Origin: Solirubrobacterales bacterium
GTDB taxonomy: Bacteria > Actinomycetota > Thermoleophilia > Solirubrobacterales > Solirubrobacteraceae
Direction: 5' to 3'
Assembly: GCA_025964065.1 (NCBI GenBank)
Contig: JAOPZO010000390.1
Span: forward strand, 1 to 16,990
DNA: 16,990 nucleotides
Numbering within the stretch: the stretch's first letter is position 1; every line of letters begins with the position of its first letter. Made by a program: the position numbers and the translations under genes. A model generated the notes under the pieces. It saw only the letters and a program-made list of their open reading frames with translations, was not told where the DNA came from and did no database searches. This document shows, piece after piece, positions 6,708 through 14,082 of this stretch.

Positions 6708-7478
6708 ATGTCGAGGCAGGCAGCCACTCCAGAGCCGAGATCCGAGACGGCGGACGCGGGAAGCGCCGTCGACTTCGAGCCGATCGCGCAGCTGCGAGCG
6801 CACGAGTACGTCGCCGAGCAACTCCGGCGCCATATCGGCCTCGGCCTCGTCGCCCCCGGCGACGCCTTTCCCCCGGAGCGCGAGCTCGCGCGGATGTTCG
6901 GCGTCGGCCGCGCCACGATCCAGCACGCCCTGCGGGTCCTGGAGGCCGACCGGCTCGTCGAGAGCCGGCGCGGGCGCGCGGGCGGGACGTTCGTCATCGG
7001 ACCACCTCGCGACGAGCAGGGCATCGCCCGCCTGCTGCTTGATCTCCGCCTCAACAAGCCCAAGATCGAAGAGGCCCTGTTCTTCCGCCGGGTCGTCGAG
7101 CAGGCGGCCGTCCAGCTGGCAGCCGAGAACGCCGAGCCCGAGGAGCTCGAGGCTATCGAGGCCTCGACCGTGGAGATGCGCAACGCGCCCACCGAGCTCG
7201 AGTTCCACCGCCACGACACCGACTTCCACCTGCGGATCGCGCGCGCCAGCCACAACAGCCTCCTGGCCGAAGGCGTGGAGCGCTCACGGTTGCTGCTCAA
7301 CGACGCGATCCTGGCTCAGCCCGAGTCCGACATGTGGCACGAGCGCATCCACCGCGAGCACGAGAACATCCTCGAGGCTCTCCAGGCGCGTAACACGAAG
7401 CGCGCCACGCGCGCTGTGCGGACGCACCTCGAGCACAGCGAGCAGGGCATCCGCGCCGTCATTGCCGCGCTGCGGTAG
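6708..7478 (+). CDS. GntR-family regulator, FadR/FCD subfamily
   Basis: A 256-aa repressor-type protein. The winged helix-turn-helix spans about residues 31-98 ('YVAEQLRRHIGLGLVAPGD', 'FPPERELARMFGVGRATIQ', 'ALRVLEADRLVESRRGRAGG'). The all-helical FCD ligand domain follows, with the expected metal-site residues D170 and H174 ('DTDFHLRIARASHN'), H218 ('REHENILEAL') and H240 ('RTHLEHS'). FCD regulators usually bind a small organic acid and release DNA. ATG 6708 has no Shine-Dalgarno sequence; TAGCCT lies six bases upstream, so the mRNA may be leaderless. Its position between the phosphotriesterase-family and aminotransferase genes makes it the first candidate to bind the 23-bp repeats (inference; the local Lrp protein is the alternative). 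A poor match to the repeat lies at 6674-6696 in its own upstream region. Confidence 0.93.
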   Translation: MSRQAATPEPRSETADAGSAVDFEPIAQLRAHEYVAEQLRRHIGLGLVAPGDAFPPERELARMFGVGRATIQHALRVLEADRLVESRRGRAGGTFVIGPPRDEQGIARLLLDLRLNKPKIEEALFFRRVVEQAAVQLAAENAEPEELEAIEASTVEMRNAPTELEFHRHDTDFHLRIARASHNSLLAEGVERSRLLLNDAILAQPESDMWHERIHREHENILEALQARNTKRATRAVRTHLEHSEQGIRAVIAALR

Positions 7479-7539
7479 ACCGCCCCCGCCCAACGAGCCG
7501 GACCCCTCCCGCGGCCCCCGAACGGCGACGCCGCGACGC

Positions 7540-7568
7540 TTGACATCGCCGCGCGCTCCCCCTATAAG
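7540..7568 (+). promoter_or_regulatory. Strong sigma-70-type promoter of the aminotransferase gene
   Basis: TTGACA at 7540-7545 and TATAAG at 7563-7568, separated by exactly 17 bp. Close to consensus in an otherwise very GC-rich stretch. The -10 overlaps the left arm of the 23-bp repeat. Confidence 0.8.
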
Positions 7569-7587
7569 GACTCCAATGAGTTCCTTT
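7565..7587. promoter_or_regulatory. 23-bp inverted repeat (site B), candidate operator at the aminotransferase promoter
   Basis: TAAGGAC, spacer TCCAATGAG, TTCCTTT. It begins inside the -10 hexamer and covers the expected transcription start, the classic position for a repressor. It shares AAGGACTC with the minus-strand reading of the site at 15503. Confidence 0.65.
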
Positions 7588-7625
7588 GAACATTTTGGAC
7601 CGACGCGGAACGAGGACGAGGCGCG

Positions 7626-9011
7626 ATGACGACGCACGAGCCGGTCACGACCGAGCGGCATGCACTCGAGACGACGGCCATCCAGCATCTCTGGCCGCAC
7701 AGCAACGACATCGAGTGGGACGAGTTCACCGACCGCGGCCTACGGGTCTTCGTCTCCGGCGATGGCTCGACGCTGACGGACGCCCAGGGTCGTACCTACA
7801 TCGACGGCCTGGCGGGCCTGTTCCTCGTCAACGTCGGCCACGGACGCACCGAGATCGCCGAGGCGATGGCCGAGCAGGCGCGACGAATTGCTTACACCTC
7901 CGCCTCGGTCTCCACCAATCCGGCCGCCATCCGGCTGGCCGAGACGGTGGCCTCGCTCACCCCGGGAGACCTCAACCGGATCTTCTTCTGCTCCGGCGGC
8001 TCAGAGGCCGTCGAGACCGCCCTGAAGATCGCCAAGCAGGTCCAGGCGCTGCGCGGCTTCCCCAAGCGCTACAAGATCATCGGCCGGCGCGGCTCCTACC
8101 ACGGCACGACGTTCGGAGCGATGAGCCTGACCGCCAGCGCGAGCGAGCGCTACTTCGGCCCCTTCATGGCCGGCGTGTCGCGGGTGCCATCCCCGAATCA
8201 CTACCGCAACGACTTCGGCCTCGAGGGCGAGGCGGGCGACCTGATGTGCGCCCGCTACGTCGAGCAGGAGATCCTGGCCCAGGGCCCCGAGCACGTCGCG
8301 GCCGTCATCGGCGAGCCGATCTCGGCGGCCAACGGCACCCACCTCCCCTCTCCCGTGTACTGGCAGGAACTGCGCCGCATCTGCGACCGCCATGGCGTGC
8401 TGCTCATCATGGATGAGGTCATCACGGGCTACGGTCGCACCGGCAAGATGTTCGCCGCCGAGCACTACGGGATCGTCCCTGACCTCATGACCATGGCCAA
8501 GGGGCTGTCGAGCGGCTACGCCCCCATCGGCGCCGTCGCGGTGCGCGACGAGGTCTTCGAGCCCTTCAAGGAGCACGGCAACGCGATCAACCACCTCCTG
8601 ACCTTCGGTGGCCATGCCGTCGCCGCCGCGGCGGCGAGCAAGAACATCGAGATCCTCCAGCGGGAGGACCTCGTCGCCCGGTCGGCCGAGATGGGCGACT
8701 ACCTCATGGAACTCGCCGAGGGCCTGCGCAGCCATCCGACCGTCGGCGACATCCGCGGCGGACTTGGCCTGCTGACGGCGATCGACCTGGTCAAGAGCAA
8801 GGACAGCAAGGAGGCCTGGGGCACCAGCCACCCCTTCATCAAGGGCCTCGCCCTGCGCACCCAGGAGCGCGGTCTGATCACCCGCGTCTGGGACGTGCTA
8901 CACATCGCGCCCCCGCTCGTGCTCACCCGCAGCGAGGCCGAGCAGATCATCGACATCGTCGACACCTGCCTCACCGAGGCCGAAGCGGCCCATGCGAGCG
9001 AGATCCAGTAG
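7626..9011 (+). CDS. Class III PLP-dependent omega-aminotransferase
   Basis: A 461-aa class III (fold type I) aminotransferase of the omega-amino acid/diamine:pyruvate type. These enzymes move the terminal amino group of amines such as putrescine, beta-alanine or GABA to pyruvate or 2-oxoglutarate. Visible motifs are 'YIDGLAGLFLVNVGHGR' near 59-74, 'FFCSGGSEAVETALKIAK' at 120-137, 'RRGSYHGTTFGAMSLT' at 154-169, D263 in 'LLIMDEVITGYGRTG', and the PLP Lys292 in 'MAKGLSSGYAPIGAV'. Length is normal for the group. A GAGG site lies about four bases before the ATG. It is a single-gene unit with its own promoter and candidate operator. With pyruvate as acceptor the product alanine would be recycled by the nearby alanine dehydrogenase (inference). 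It could stand in for the missing amine oxidase of a Puu-like route. Confidence 0.93.
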   Translation: MTTHEPVTTERHALETTAIQHLWPHSNDIEWDEFTDRGLRVFVSGDGSTLTDAQGRTYIDGLAGLFLVNVGHGRTEIAEAMAEQARRIAYTSASVSTNPAAIRLAETVASLTPGDLNRIFFCSGGSEAVETALKIAKQVQALRGFPKRYKIIGRRGSYHGTTFGAMSLTASASERYFGPFMAGVSRVPSPNHYRNDFGLEGEAGDLMCARYVEQEILAQGPEHVAAVIGEPISAANGTHLPSPVYWQELRRICDRHGVLLIMDEVITGYGRTGKMFAAEHYGIVPDLMTMAKGLSSGYAPIGAVAVRDEVFEPFKEHGNAINHLLTFGGHAVAAAAASKNIEILQREDLVARSAEMGDYLMELAEGLRSHPTVGDIRGGLGLLTAIDLVKSKDSKEAWGTSHPFIKGLALRTQERGLITRVWDVLHIAPPLVLTRSEAEQIIDIVDTCLTEAEAAHASEIQ

Positions 9012-9043
9012 CCATTGCGCTGGCGGTCCCAGCACCGGAGGTT

Positions 9044-9069
9044 GGCTGCGGGGTTGACATCCCGCAGCC
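9044..9069. promoter_or_regulatory. 9-bp perfect dyad enclosing the permease -35 element
   Basis: GGCTGCGGG, then GTTGACAT, then CCCGCAGCC. The loop contains the complete TTGACA hexamer of the next promoter. It lies 32 bases after the aminotransferase stop, so it could be that gene's terminator hairpin, an operator over the -35, or both. Confidence 0.55.
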
Positions 9070-9083
9070 GGAGCCACTATAAA
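9054..9083 (+). promoter_or_regulatory. Strong sigma-70-type promoter of the permease-M24 unit
   Basis: TTGACA at 9054-9059 and TATAAA at 9078-9083, 18 bp apart. It shares TTGACATC with the aminotransferase promoter and precedes the permease start by about 70 bp. Confidence 0.8.
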
Positions 9084-9103
9084 ACCCTCACGCTGAGTCC
9101 ATA
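9081..9103. promoter_or_regulatory. Degenerate 23-bp repeat (site C) at the permease promoter
   Basis: On the minus strand it reads TATGGAC, TCAGCGTGA, GGGTTTT. The left half shares GGACTCA with the site at 15503, but the right half is poor. It starts within the -10 as at the other promoters. An adjoining GTCC-ATAA-GGAC palindrome (9097-9108) may be the real element. Confidence 0.35.
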
Positions 9104-9153
9104 AGGACAATAGCTCGGGCGAGTGCATGGAAGCCCCACGAGAGGAGTGCGAG

Positions 9154-10665
9154 TTGAGTGCCGTAGAGCCGCGAGTGGTCGCCGGAGTTGGCAAGGTCGA
9201 GAGCCGCGGCGTTGACTTCATTCCCGAGTCCGAGCGGCACTCCAAGCCGTCGGAGCTGATCCCGACCTTCATCGGCGCGCAGTTCTCGCTGACGGTCATC
9301 GTCGTGGGCTGGCTGCCGATCGCCTTCGGGCTGAGCTGGTGGAGCGCGGTGACCTCCATCACGATCGGCGTGCTCGTCGGCACGCTCCTCTACGCGCCGT
9401 TCGCGCTCTTCGGCCCGCGCACCGGGACCAACAGCGCGGTCAGCAGCGGCGCGCACTTCGGCGTGGTCGGCCGGCTCATCGGCTCGTTCCTGGCCCTGTT
9501 CAGCGCCCTGGGCTTCTACGCCCTCTGCGTCTGGACCGGTGGCGAGGCGCTGGTGGCCGGCGGCCATAAGCTGGTCGGCACGCCCGAGGGCGACGGGATG
9601 TACGTCCTCGGCTACGCGCTGATGGCCGTCGCGACGGTGATCATCGCGGTGTACGGCCACGCCACGGTGGTGGCGGCGCAGAAGTTCGTCATCGCGGCGA
9701 TCGGCGCGTGCATGCTCATCGGCGTCGTCGCCAAGTTCGGCGACTTCGACGCGAGCTACGCGGGCGGCGAGTATCTGCTGGGGTCGTACTTCGCGACGTG
9801 GATGGTGGCGGCGGTCTCGGCCGCGTCGCTCCCGATCTCCTACGGGCCGTTCGCCAACGACTATTCGCGCTACATCTCGTCGCGGTTCACCGGCCGCGAG
9901 ATCACGTGGGCCAACGGGGTCGGGATCTTCGTCGGCTCCTGGGTCGTCATGATCTTCGGCGCCTACATGGCCACCATGTTCCCGGCCGATGCCGCCACCT
10001 GGGTCGCCGGCTGGGTGGCGATCTCGCCCACCTGGTACATGATCCCGATCCTGCTCATCGCCCTGCTGGGCACGTTCGCTCAGGGCGCGGTCTGCCTCTA
10101 CGGCACGGGGCTGGACTTCTCCTCGCTGTTCCCGAAGCTCGAGCGCGTGCCGGCGACGCTGGCGCTCAGCTCGATCGGCGTGGCCCTGGTCTACCTCGGC
10201 TTCTTCGCGTTCGACCTCATCGACTCCGTCTCCGCTTTCGTGGTGGTCCTGGTGGTCGTCACGACGCCCTGGATGGTCATCAACCTGCTCGGTTACCTGC
10301 TGCGCGGCGGCTGGTATGACCCGGCGGCGCTGCAGGTCTTCAACCAGGGCGAACGCGGCGGGATCTACTGGTTCACGGGCGGCTGGAACCTCCGAGCGCT
10401 CGCGGCGTGGGTGCCCGCCGTCGTCGTCGGCCTGCTCTTCACGCAGACGACGCTCTTCACGGGCCCCTGGGCCACGAAGATCAACGGCATCGACATGAGC
10501 TTTCTCAGCGCGGCGGTGATCGCCGCGGTGCTCTACCTGCTCCTCGTCCGGATCTTCCCCGAGCCGCGCGAGGTCTTCGGACCCGTCAGCGCGCCGACGA
10601 GCGCCCCCCGGAACGTGACGGTCGACGGCGAGCCCGCCGCGGTCGGGGCGCAGGAGACCTCTTGA
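9154..10665 (+). CDS. NCS1-family nucleobase:cation symporter-type permease
   Basis: A 503-aa polytopic inner-membrane transporter of the NCS1 (cytosine/purine/allantoin/hydantoin permease) family. Known members import nucleobases, hydantoins, thiamine or related compounds with H+ or Na+. Family cues include 'SELIPTFIGAQFSLTVIVVG' near the first helix, 'GPRTGTNSAVSSGAHFGVVG', 'SLPISYGPFANDYSRYI' and about 12 hydrophobic segments spread through the protein. I prefer the TTG start at 9154, with AGGAG six bases upstream. The in-frame ATG at 9127 has only a weak site and would add nine residues. The C-terminal tail after the last helix (about 40 residues) is Pro/Ala-rich. The gene is translationally coupled to the M24 protein gene. 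The ligand is not predictable; an amine or N-heterocycle fits the surrounding genes (inference). Confidence 0.9.
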   Translation: MSAVEPRVVAGVGKVESRGVDFIPESERHSKPSELIPTFIGAQFSLTVIVVGWLPIAFGLSWWSAVTSITIGVLVGTLLYAPFALFGPRTGTNSAVSSGAHFGVVGRLIGSFLALFSALGFYALCVWTGGEALVAGGHKLVGTPEGDGMYVLGYALMAVATVIIAVYGHATVVAAQKFVIAAIGACMLIGVVAKFGDFDASYAGGEYLLGSYFATWMVAAVSAASLPISYGPFANDYSRYISSRFTGREITWANGVGIFVGSWVVMIFGAYMATMFPADAATWVAGWVAISPTWYMIPILLIALLGTFAQGAVCLYGTGLDFSSLFPKLERVPATLALSSIGVALVYLGFFAFDLIDSVSAFVVVLVVVTTPWMVINLLGYLLRGGWYDPAALQVFNQGERGGIYWFTGGWNLRALAAWVPAVVVGLLFTQTTLFTGPWATKINGIDMSFLSAAVIAAVLYLLLVRIFPEPREVFGPVSAPTSAPRNVTVDGEPAAVGAQETS

Positions 10666-11927
10666 GCGACACCACCCCGCACGCAGACCAAGGACTTCAC
10701 TTCGTGCACCCCGATTCCCCGCCCGCCATCGAGCCCTCCGAGTACCGGGACCGCCGACGTCGCCTCCGCGACGCGATCGCCGACCGCGGGCTCGACGGCG
10801 CCGTGGTCGTCAGCCGCGGATCCCACGGTGGGGAGTGGGGCGCCGACGTCCTTTACCTCACCAACCACTACACACCGTTCTGCCAGCTGCCCGACTACGA
10901 GTCGCTGTGGCGGGGCCGTGGCCACGCGGTGTACGTGACGCGCGCCGACGGCGACGACATCCTGGTCGCCGACATCCCCGACTGGCGCTCGGACCTGGTC
11001 GCCGCCGACGACGTCCGTGTTGCGCTCGACCTCTGGGCCGGCGTCGTGGATGCCGTCCGGGCGCTGGGCCTGGACTCCGCGTCGCTCGGGCTGATCGGTC
11101 AGCAGGTGCTACCCCACGCCGGGGCCCAGCGCTTCATGGGCGAGCTGGCCGGCGCGAAGTTCACGTGGGCCGACGATGCACTGGAGCAGCTGCGCCGGCG
11201 CAAGTCGGACGCCGAGATCGCGCTCTGCCGCCACGCCGCCAAGGTCGGGTGCGAGATCACCAACGCCTTCATGGACGCCGCGGTGGAGGGCACCACCGAG
11301 GGTGACTGCGTGGCCGCGGGCCTCTCAGTCGCCGCGCGACGCGGCGCCCTGTCGTGGGACATGCCCGTCGCCTCCGGTCCCAACGTCGACCACTTCCAGT
11401 GGGAGCGCCTGCCGTCCTGGAACACGACGCGCCGCCTGCAGGCCGGCGACCTGATCCACCCCGACATCTACGGGTCGGTCAACGGCTACATGTACGACAT
11501 GATCCGCACACGCGTCGTGGGCCGTGATGCCAACGACGCCGAGCAAGAGTTGTTGGAGGGCGCCATCGGCGCCATCGAGGAGATCATCGCGGGCGTCCGC
11601 CCCGGCGTGACGGCCGCCGAGCTGTTCGAGCGCGGTGACACCTGGCTGAAGGCCAACGGCTTCGACGCGACGCCGGGCAGCGAGGCCACCGAGGACGTCG
11701 CGTTCCTGGCCCAGTCCTTCCCCGCCTTCGGCCACGGCATCGGCCTGAGCTGGGAGCGTCCGTGGATCAGCTCCACCGATCCGCTGCCGCTCGAGCAAGG
11801 CATGGTCCTGGCGTTCGAGGCGCAGGCCGGCAAGCCCGGCATCGGCACCGCGGCCTTCGAGCACAACGTGCTCGTGACCGACGACGGCGCGGAGATCCTC
11901 ACGGGCGACGCCAAGATGCGCTGGTAG
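10662..11927 (+). CDS. M24-family (Xaa-Pro aminopeptidase/creatinase fold) protein
   Basis: A 421-aa 'pita-bread' protein: a creatinase-like N-terminal domain (about 25-170) and an M24 catalytic domain (about 180-415). All five dinuclear-metal ligands are visible: D268 ('LIHPDIYG'), D279 ('YMYDMIRT'), H358 ('FGHGIGL'), E386 ('VLAFEAQ') and E400 ('AAFEHNVLV'). The second active-site His of peptidases, in the usual H-E-x-P motif, is replaced: the sequence reads 'GLSWERPW', Trp364 for His. That argues against ordinary prolidase activity; other M24-fold enzymes (creatinase, the DMSP lyase DddP) show the fold can do other chemistry. The TTG start overlaps the permease stop (TTGA) and has GGAG five bases upstream; a GTG at 10704 is an alternative. 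It probably acts on the compound imported by the permease (inference). Confidence 0.88.
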   Translation: MSDTTPHADQGLHFVHPDSPPAIEPSEYRDRRRRLRDAIADRGLDGAVVVSRGSHGGEWGADVLYLTNHYTPFCQLPDYESLWRGRGHAVYVTRADGDDILVADIPDWRSDLVAADDVRVALDLWAGVVDAVRALGLDSASLGLIGQQVLPHAGAQRFMGELAGAKFTWADDALEQLRRRKSDAEIALCRHAAKVGCEITNAFMDAAVEGTTEGDCVAAGLSVAARRGALSWDMPVASGPNVDHFQWERLPSWNTTRRLQAGDLIHPDIYGSVNGYMYDMIRTRVVGRDANDAEQELLEGAIGAIEEIIAGVRPGVTAAELFERGDTWLKANGFDATPGSEATEDVAFLAQSFPAFGHGIGLSWERPWISSTDPLPLEQGMVLAFEAQAGKPGIGTAAFEHNVLVTDDGAEILTGDAKMRW

Positions 11928-11937
11928 TCCACGCACG

Positions 11938-11969
11938 GTGGTGGCGCGTCACGATCGGTGCGCCGCCAC
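11938..11969. terminator. Hairpin between convergent M24 and aldehyde dehydrogenase genes
   Basis: GTGGTGGCGC and GCGCCGCCAC, ten pairs including one G-T, with a 12-base loop. It lies 10 bases after the M24 stop and 21 bases before the dehydrogenase stop on the other strand. No T-run. Confidence 0.55.
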
Positions 11970-11990
11970 GACGGCCGTCGGGACTTCCAC

Positions 11991-13346
11991 CTAGGTCGCG
12001 ATGAACACGTTCTTGACCTCCGTGTAGGCGTCGAGCGCGTTGGGGCCGAGCTCGCGGCCGAGGCCGGACTGCTTGAAGCCGCCGAACGGCGTGTGCACGC
12101 GGACGGCGTTGTTGGAGTTGACCGACAGCGTGCCGCTCTCCAGGCCGCGCGCCATGCGCAGGGCCTTGCCGATGTCGCGCGTCCAGATGGACCCCGACAA
12201 CCCGTAGATGGTGTCGTTGGCCAGGGCCAGTCCCTCGGCCTCGCCGTCGAAGGGCAGGAGCACGGCGATCGGGCCGAAGATCTCCTGGCGGACGGCGCGG
12301 TGATCGAGCGTGGGCGGCTCGACGACCATCGGCGCCTGCCAGAAGCCCGGCCCGTCTGGCGTGCCGGCGCGCGCAACGACCGTCAGCGAGTCGTCCAGGA
12401 ACGACCGCACCTTCTCGCGATGGGCCGCCGATACCAGCGGGCCGATCTCGGTGTCCTCGCTGCGGGGGTCGCCGACCCGCAGGCGCTGCACCGCGGGCGA
12501 CAGCAGCTCGGCGAAGCGGTCGTAGACCGAGCGCTCGACGAGGATCCGCGAGCGCGCGCAGCAGTCCTGGCCGGCGTTGCCGAAGACCCCCGCCGGCGCT
12601 GCCGCGGCGGCCGCCTCGAGGTCAGCGTCGGCGAAGACGATGTTGGCCGACTTGCCCCCGAGCTCCAGCGTGACGCGCTTGATCTGCTCGGCCGCCAGCA
12701 CGCCGATCCGCCGGCCGACGGCGGTCGATCCGGTGAAGGCGACCTTGCCGACGTCCGGATGGGTGACCAGCCGCTCGCCGCAGACCGGCCCGGGGCCGAC
12801 CACGACGTTGAAGACGCCCTCGGGCAGGCCGGCCTCGAGCAGGATCTGCTCGAGGCGCAGCGATGTCAGCGGCGTCAGCTCCGACGGCTTGAGGACCACC
12901 GTGTTGCCGGCCGCCAACGCGGGCGCCAGCTTCCAGGCCGCGATGGCCAGCGGAAAGTTCCAGGGCGTGATCAGCCCCACCACGCCGATCGGCTCGCGGA
13001 AGGTCATGTCGACGCCGCCGGCCACCGGGATGGTGCTACCCATGAGGCGCTCGGGCCCCGCGGCGTAGTACCAGAAGGTCTCGGCGACCATGCCGACCTC
13101 GCCGCGCGCGTCGACGATCGGCTTGCCGACGTTGCTCGACTCGAGTTGGGCGAGCTGCTCCTGGTGCTCGCCGATCGCGGTCGCGATCCGGCGCAGGATC
13201 TGCGCGCGGTCGTTAGGCCCCATCGCCCGCCACGCCGGGAGCGCGCGCTTGGCCGCGGCGACTGCCGCGTCGGTCTCCTCGAGCCCGCAGAGCTCGATCT
13301 CGGCCAGAGGGGCCTCGGTCGCGGGATCGAGAATCGTCAGGGTCAT
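11991..13346 (-). CDS. NAD(P)-dependent aldehyde dehydrogenase (aminobutyraldehyde dehydrogenase-like)
   Basis: A 451-aa ALDH-superfamily enzyme that oxidises an aldehyde to its acid. Visible residues are N130 in 'ITPWNFPLAIAAWK', K153 of the cofactor site ('VLKPSE'), 'FTGSTAVGR' at 204-212, general base E228 ('TLELGGKSANIV') and nucleophile C262 in 'NAGQDCCARSR', plus 'EIFGP'. The GQDC wording is like gamma-aminobutyraldehyde dehydrogenases. The N-terminus is about 25 residues shorter than many members. The ATG overlaps the previous gene's stop (ATGA) with GGAGG ten bases upstream, so it is coupled to the amidotransferase gene. As last gene of the operon it would do the PuuC-type step, oxidising a gamma-glutamylated or free amino-aldehyde (inference). 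Substrate preference cannot be read from sequence alone. Confidence 0.92.
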   Translation of the reverse strand: MTLTILDPATEAPLAEIELCGLEETDAAVAAAKRALPAWRAMGPNDRAQILRRIATAIGEHQEQLAQLESSNVGKPIVDARGEVGMVAETFWYYAAGPERLMGSTIPVAGGVDMTFREPIGVVGLITPWNFPLAIAAWKLAPALAAGNTVVLKPSELTPLTSLRLEQILLEAGLPEGVFNVVVGPGPVCGERLVTHPDVGKVAFTGSTAVGRRIGVLAAEQIKRVTLELGGKSANIVFADADLEAAAAAAPAGVFGNAGQDCCARSRILVERSVYDRFAELLSPAVQRLRVGDPRSEDTEIGPLVSAAHREKVRSFLDDSLTVVARAGTPDGPGFWQAPMVVEPPTLDHRAVRQEIFGPIAVLLPFDGEAEGLALANDTIYGLSGSIWTRDIGKALRMARGLESGTLSVNSNNAVRVHTPFGGFKQSGLGRELGPNALDAYTEVKNVFIAT

Positions 13347-14080
13347 CGGGTCGCTGCCTCCTCGCGGGCGGCGGCGCGGACCAGCGCGCCGATCACCCGG
13401 CTCTTGTCATTGGCCTCGGGGTGCCACTGCACCCCGAGGGCGAATCGCTTGTCCGCCAGCTCAACGGCCTCGATGATGCCGTCCTCGGAGCGGCCGCTGA
13501 TGATCAGGCCCTCGCCGAGGCGGTCGATCGCCTGGTGATGATGGCAATGGGCGGTGTGCTCGAGTTCTCCGGCTGCGTCGGCCGCAAGCGTGCAGGCGTC
13601 GAGGCGCACGGTGTGCGCCGTCCCGTCGAACGTGCCGATCGTGTGGCGGTGCGGCTGATCGCCCTGCTCGTCGGCGAGATCCTGGTGCAGCGTCCCGCCG
13701 AGCGCGACGTTGAGAATCTGCATCCCACGGCAGATGCCGAGCACGGGCAGATCGGCGCGCAGCGCCTCGCGCACGAGGGCCAGCTCGAACGCGTCGCGCG
13801 TCGGGCAGATCGCCTCGGTGACCTCCAGCGCCTCGGCGCCGTAGCTGCGCGGGTCGACGTCCAGGCCGCCGATGAGCAGCAGGCCGTCCACGAGCCCGAT
13901 CAGCCGCTGCGCCTCGGCGACCGCGCGGCCGTCGGGCGGCAGCACGACGGCCAACGCGCCGGCGCCCTGGATCGCCCGCAGGTACGAGGCGGGCACGAGG
14001 GCCGCGTCCTGATCCCAGAAGCTCCACCGGGCGCGCTCGAACCCGGCGCAGACGCCGACGACGGGCGGATCGCCGGCCAT
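13343..14080 (-). CDS. Gamma-glutamyl-GABA hydrolase-type class I amidotransferase (peptidase C26, PuuD-like)
   Basis: A 245-aa glutamine-amidotransferase-fold hydrolase. The catalytic triad is visible as C117 ('LGICRGMQILNVALGG') with H220 and E222 ('ALGVQWHPEA'). 'LLIGGLDVDPRSYG' and 'GTLHQDL' are typical of the PuuD branch, which removes the gamma-glutamyl group from gamma-Glu-GABA to release GABA and glutamate. The ATG at 14080 lies two bases after the glutamine-synthetase-like stop, and the only Shine-Dalgarno-like sequence (GAGG) touches the ATG, so translation probably depends on coupling to the upstream gene. The pairing with a gamma-glutamyl-amine ligase and an aldehyde dehydrogenase supports the PuuD-like role. 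Ligase plus amidotransferase pairs are also known in arylamine oxidation (AtdA1/AtdA2), an alternative. Confidence 0.92.
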   Translation of the reverse strand: MAGDPPVVGVCAGFERARWSFWDQDAALVPASYLRAIQGAGALAVVLPPDGRAVAEAQRLIGLVDGLLLIGGLDVDPRSYGAEALEVTEAICPTRDAFELALVREALRADLPVLGICRGMQILNVALGGTLHQDLADEQGDQPHRHTIGTFDGTAHTVRLDACTLAADAAGELEHTAHCHHHQAIDRLGEGLIISGRSEDGIIEAVELADKRFALGVQWHPEANDKSRVIGALVRAAAREEAATR

Positions 14081-14082
14081 CC

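Noticed and set aside
10407..10661. Upstream extension of the M24 gene inside the permease gene
   Set aside because: The overlap is with confirmed permease coding sequence in another frame; the TTG at 10662 with a GGAG site and stop-start overlap is the better start.
11958..13538. 526-codon plus-strand open frame opposite the aldehyde dehydrogenase
   Set aside because: Its length is an effect of GC-rich codons; composition is His/Arg/Asp-rich without domains, while the minus strand encodes a textbook ALDH.
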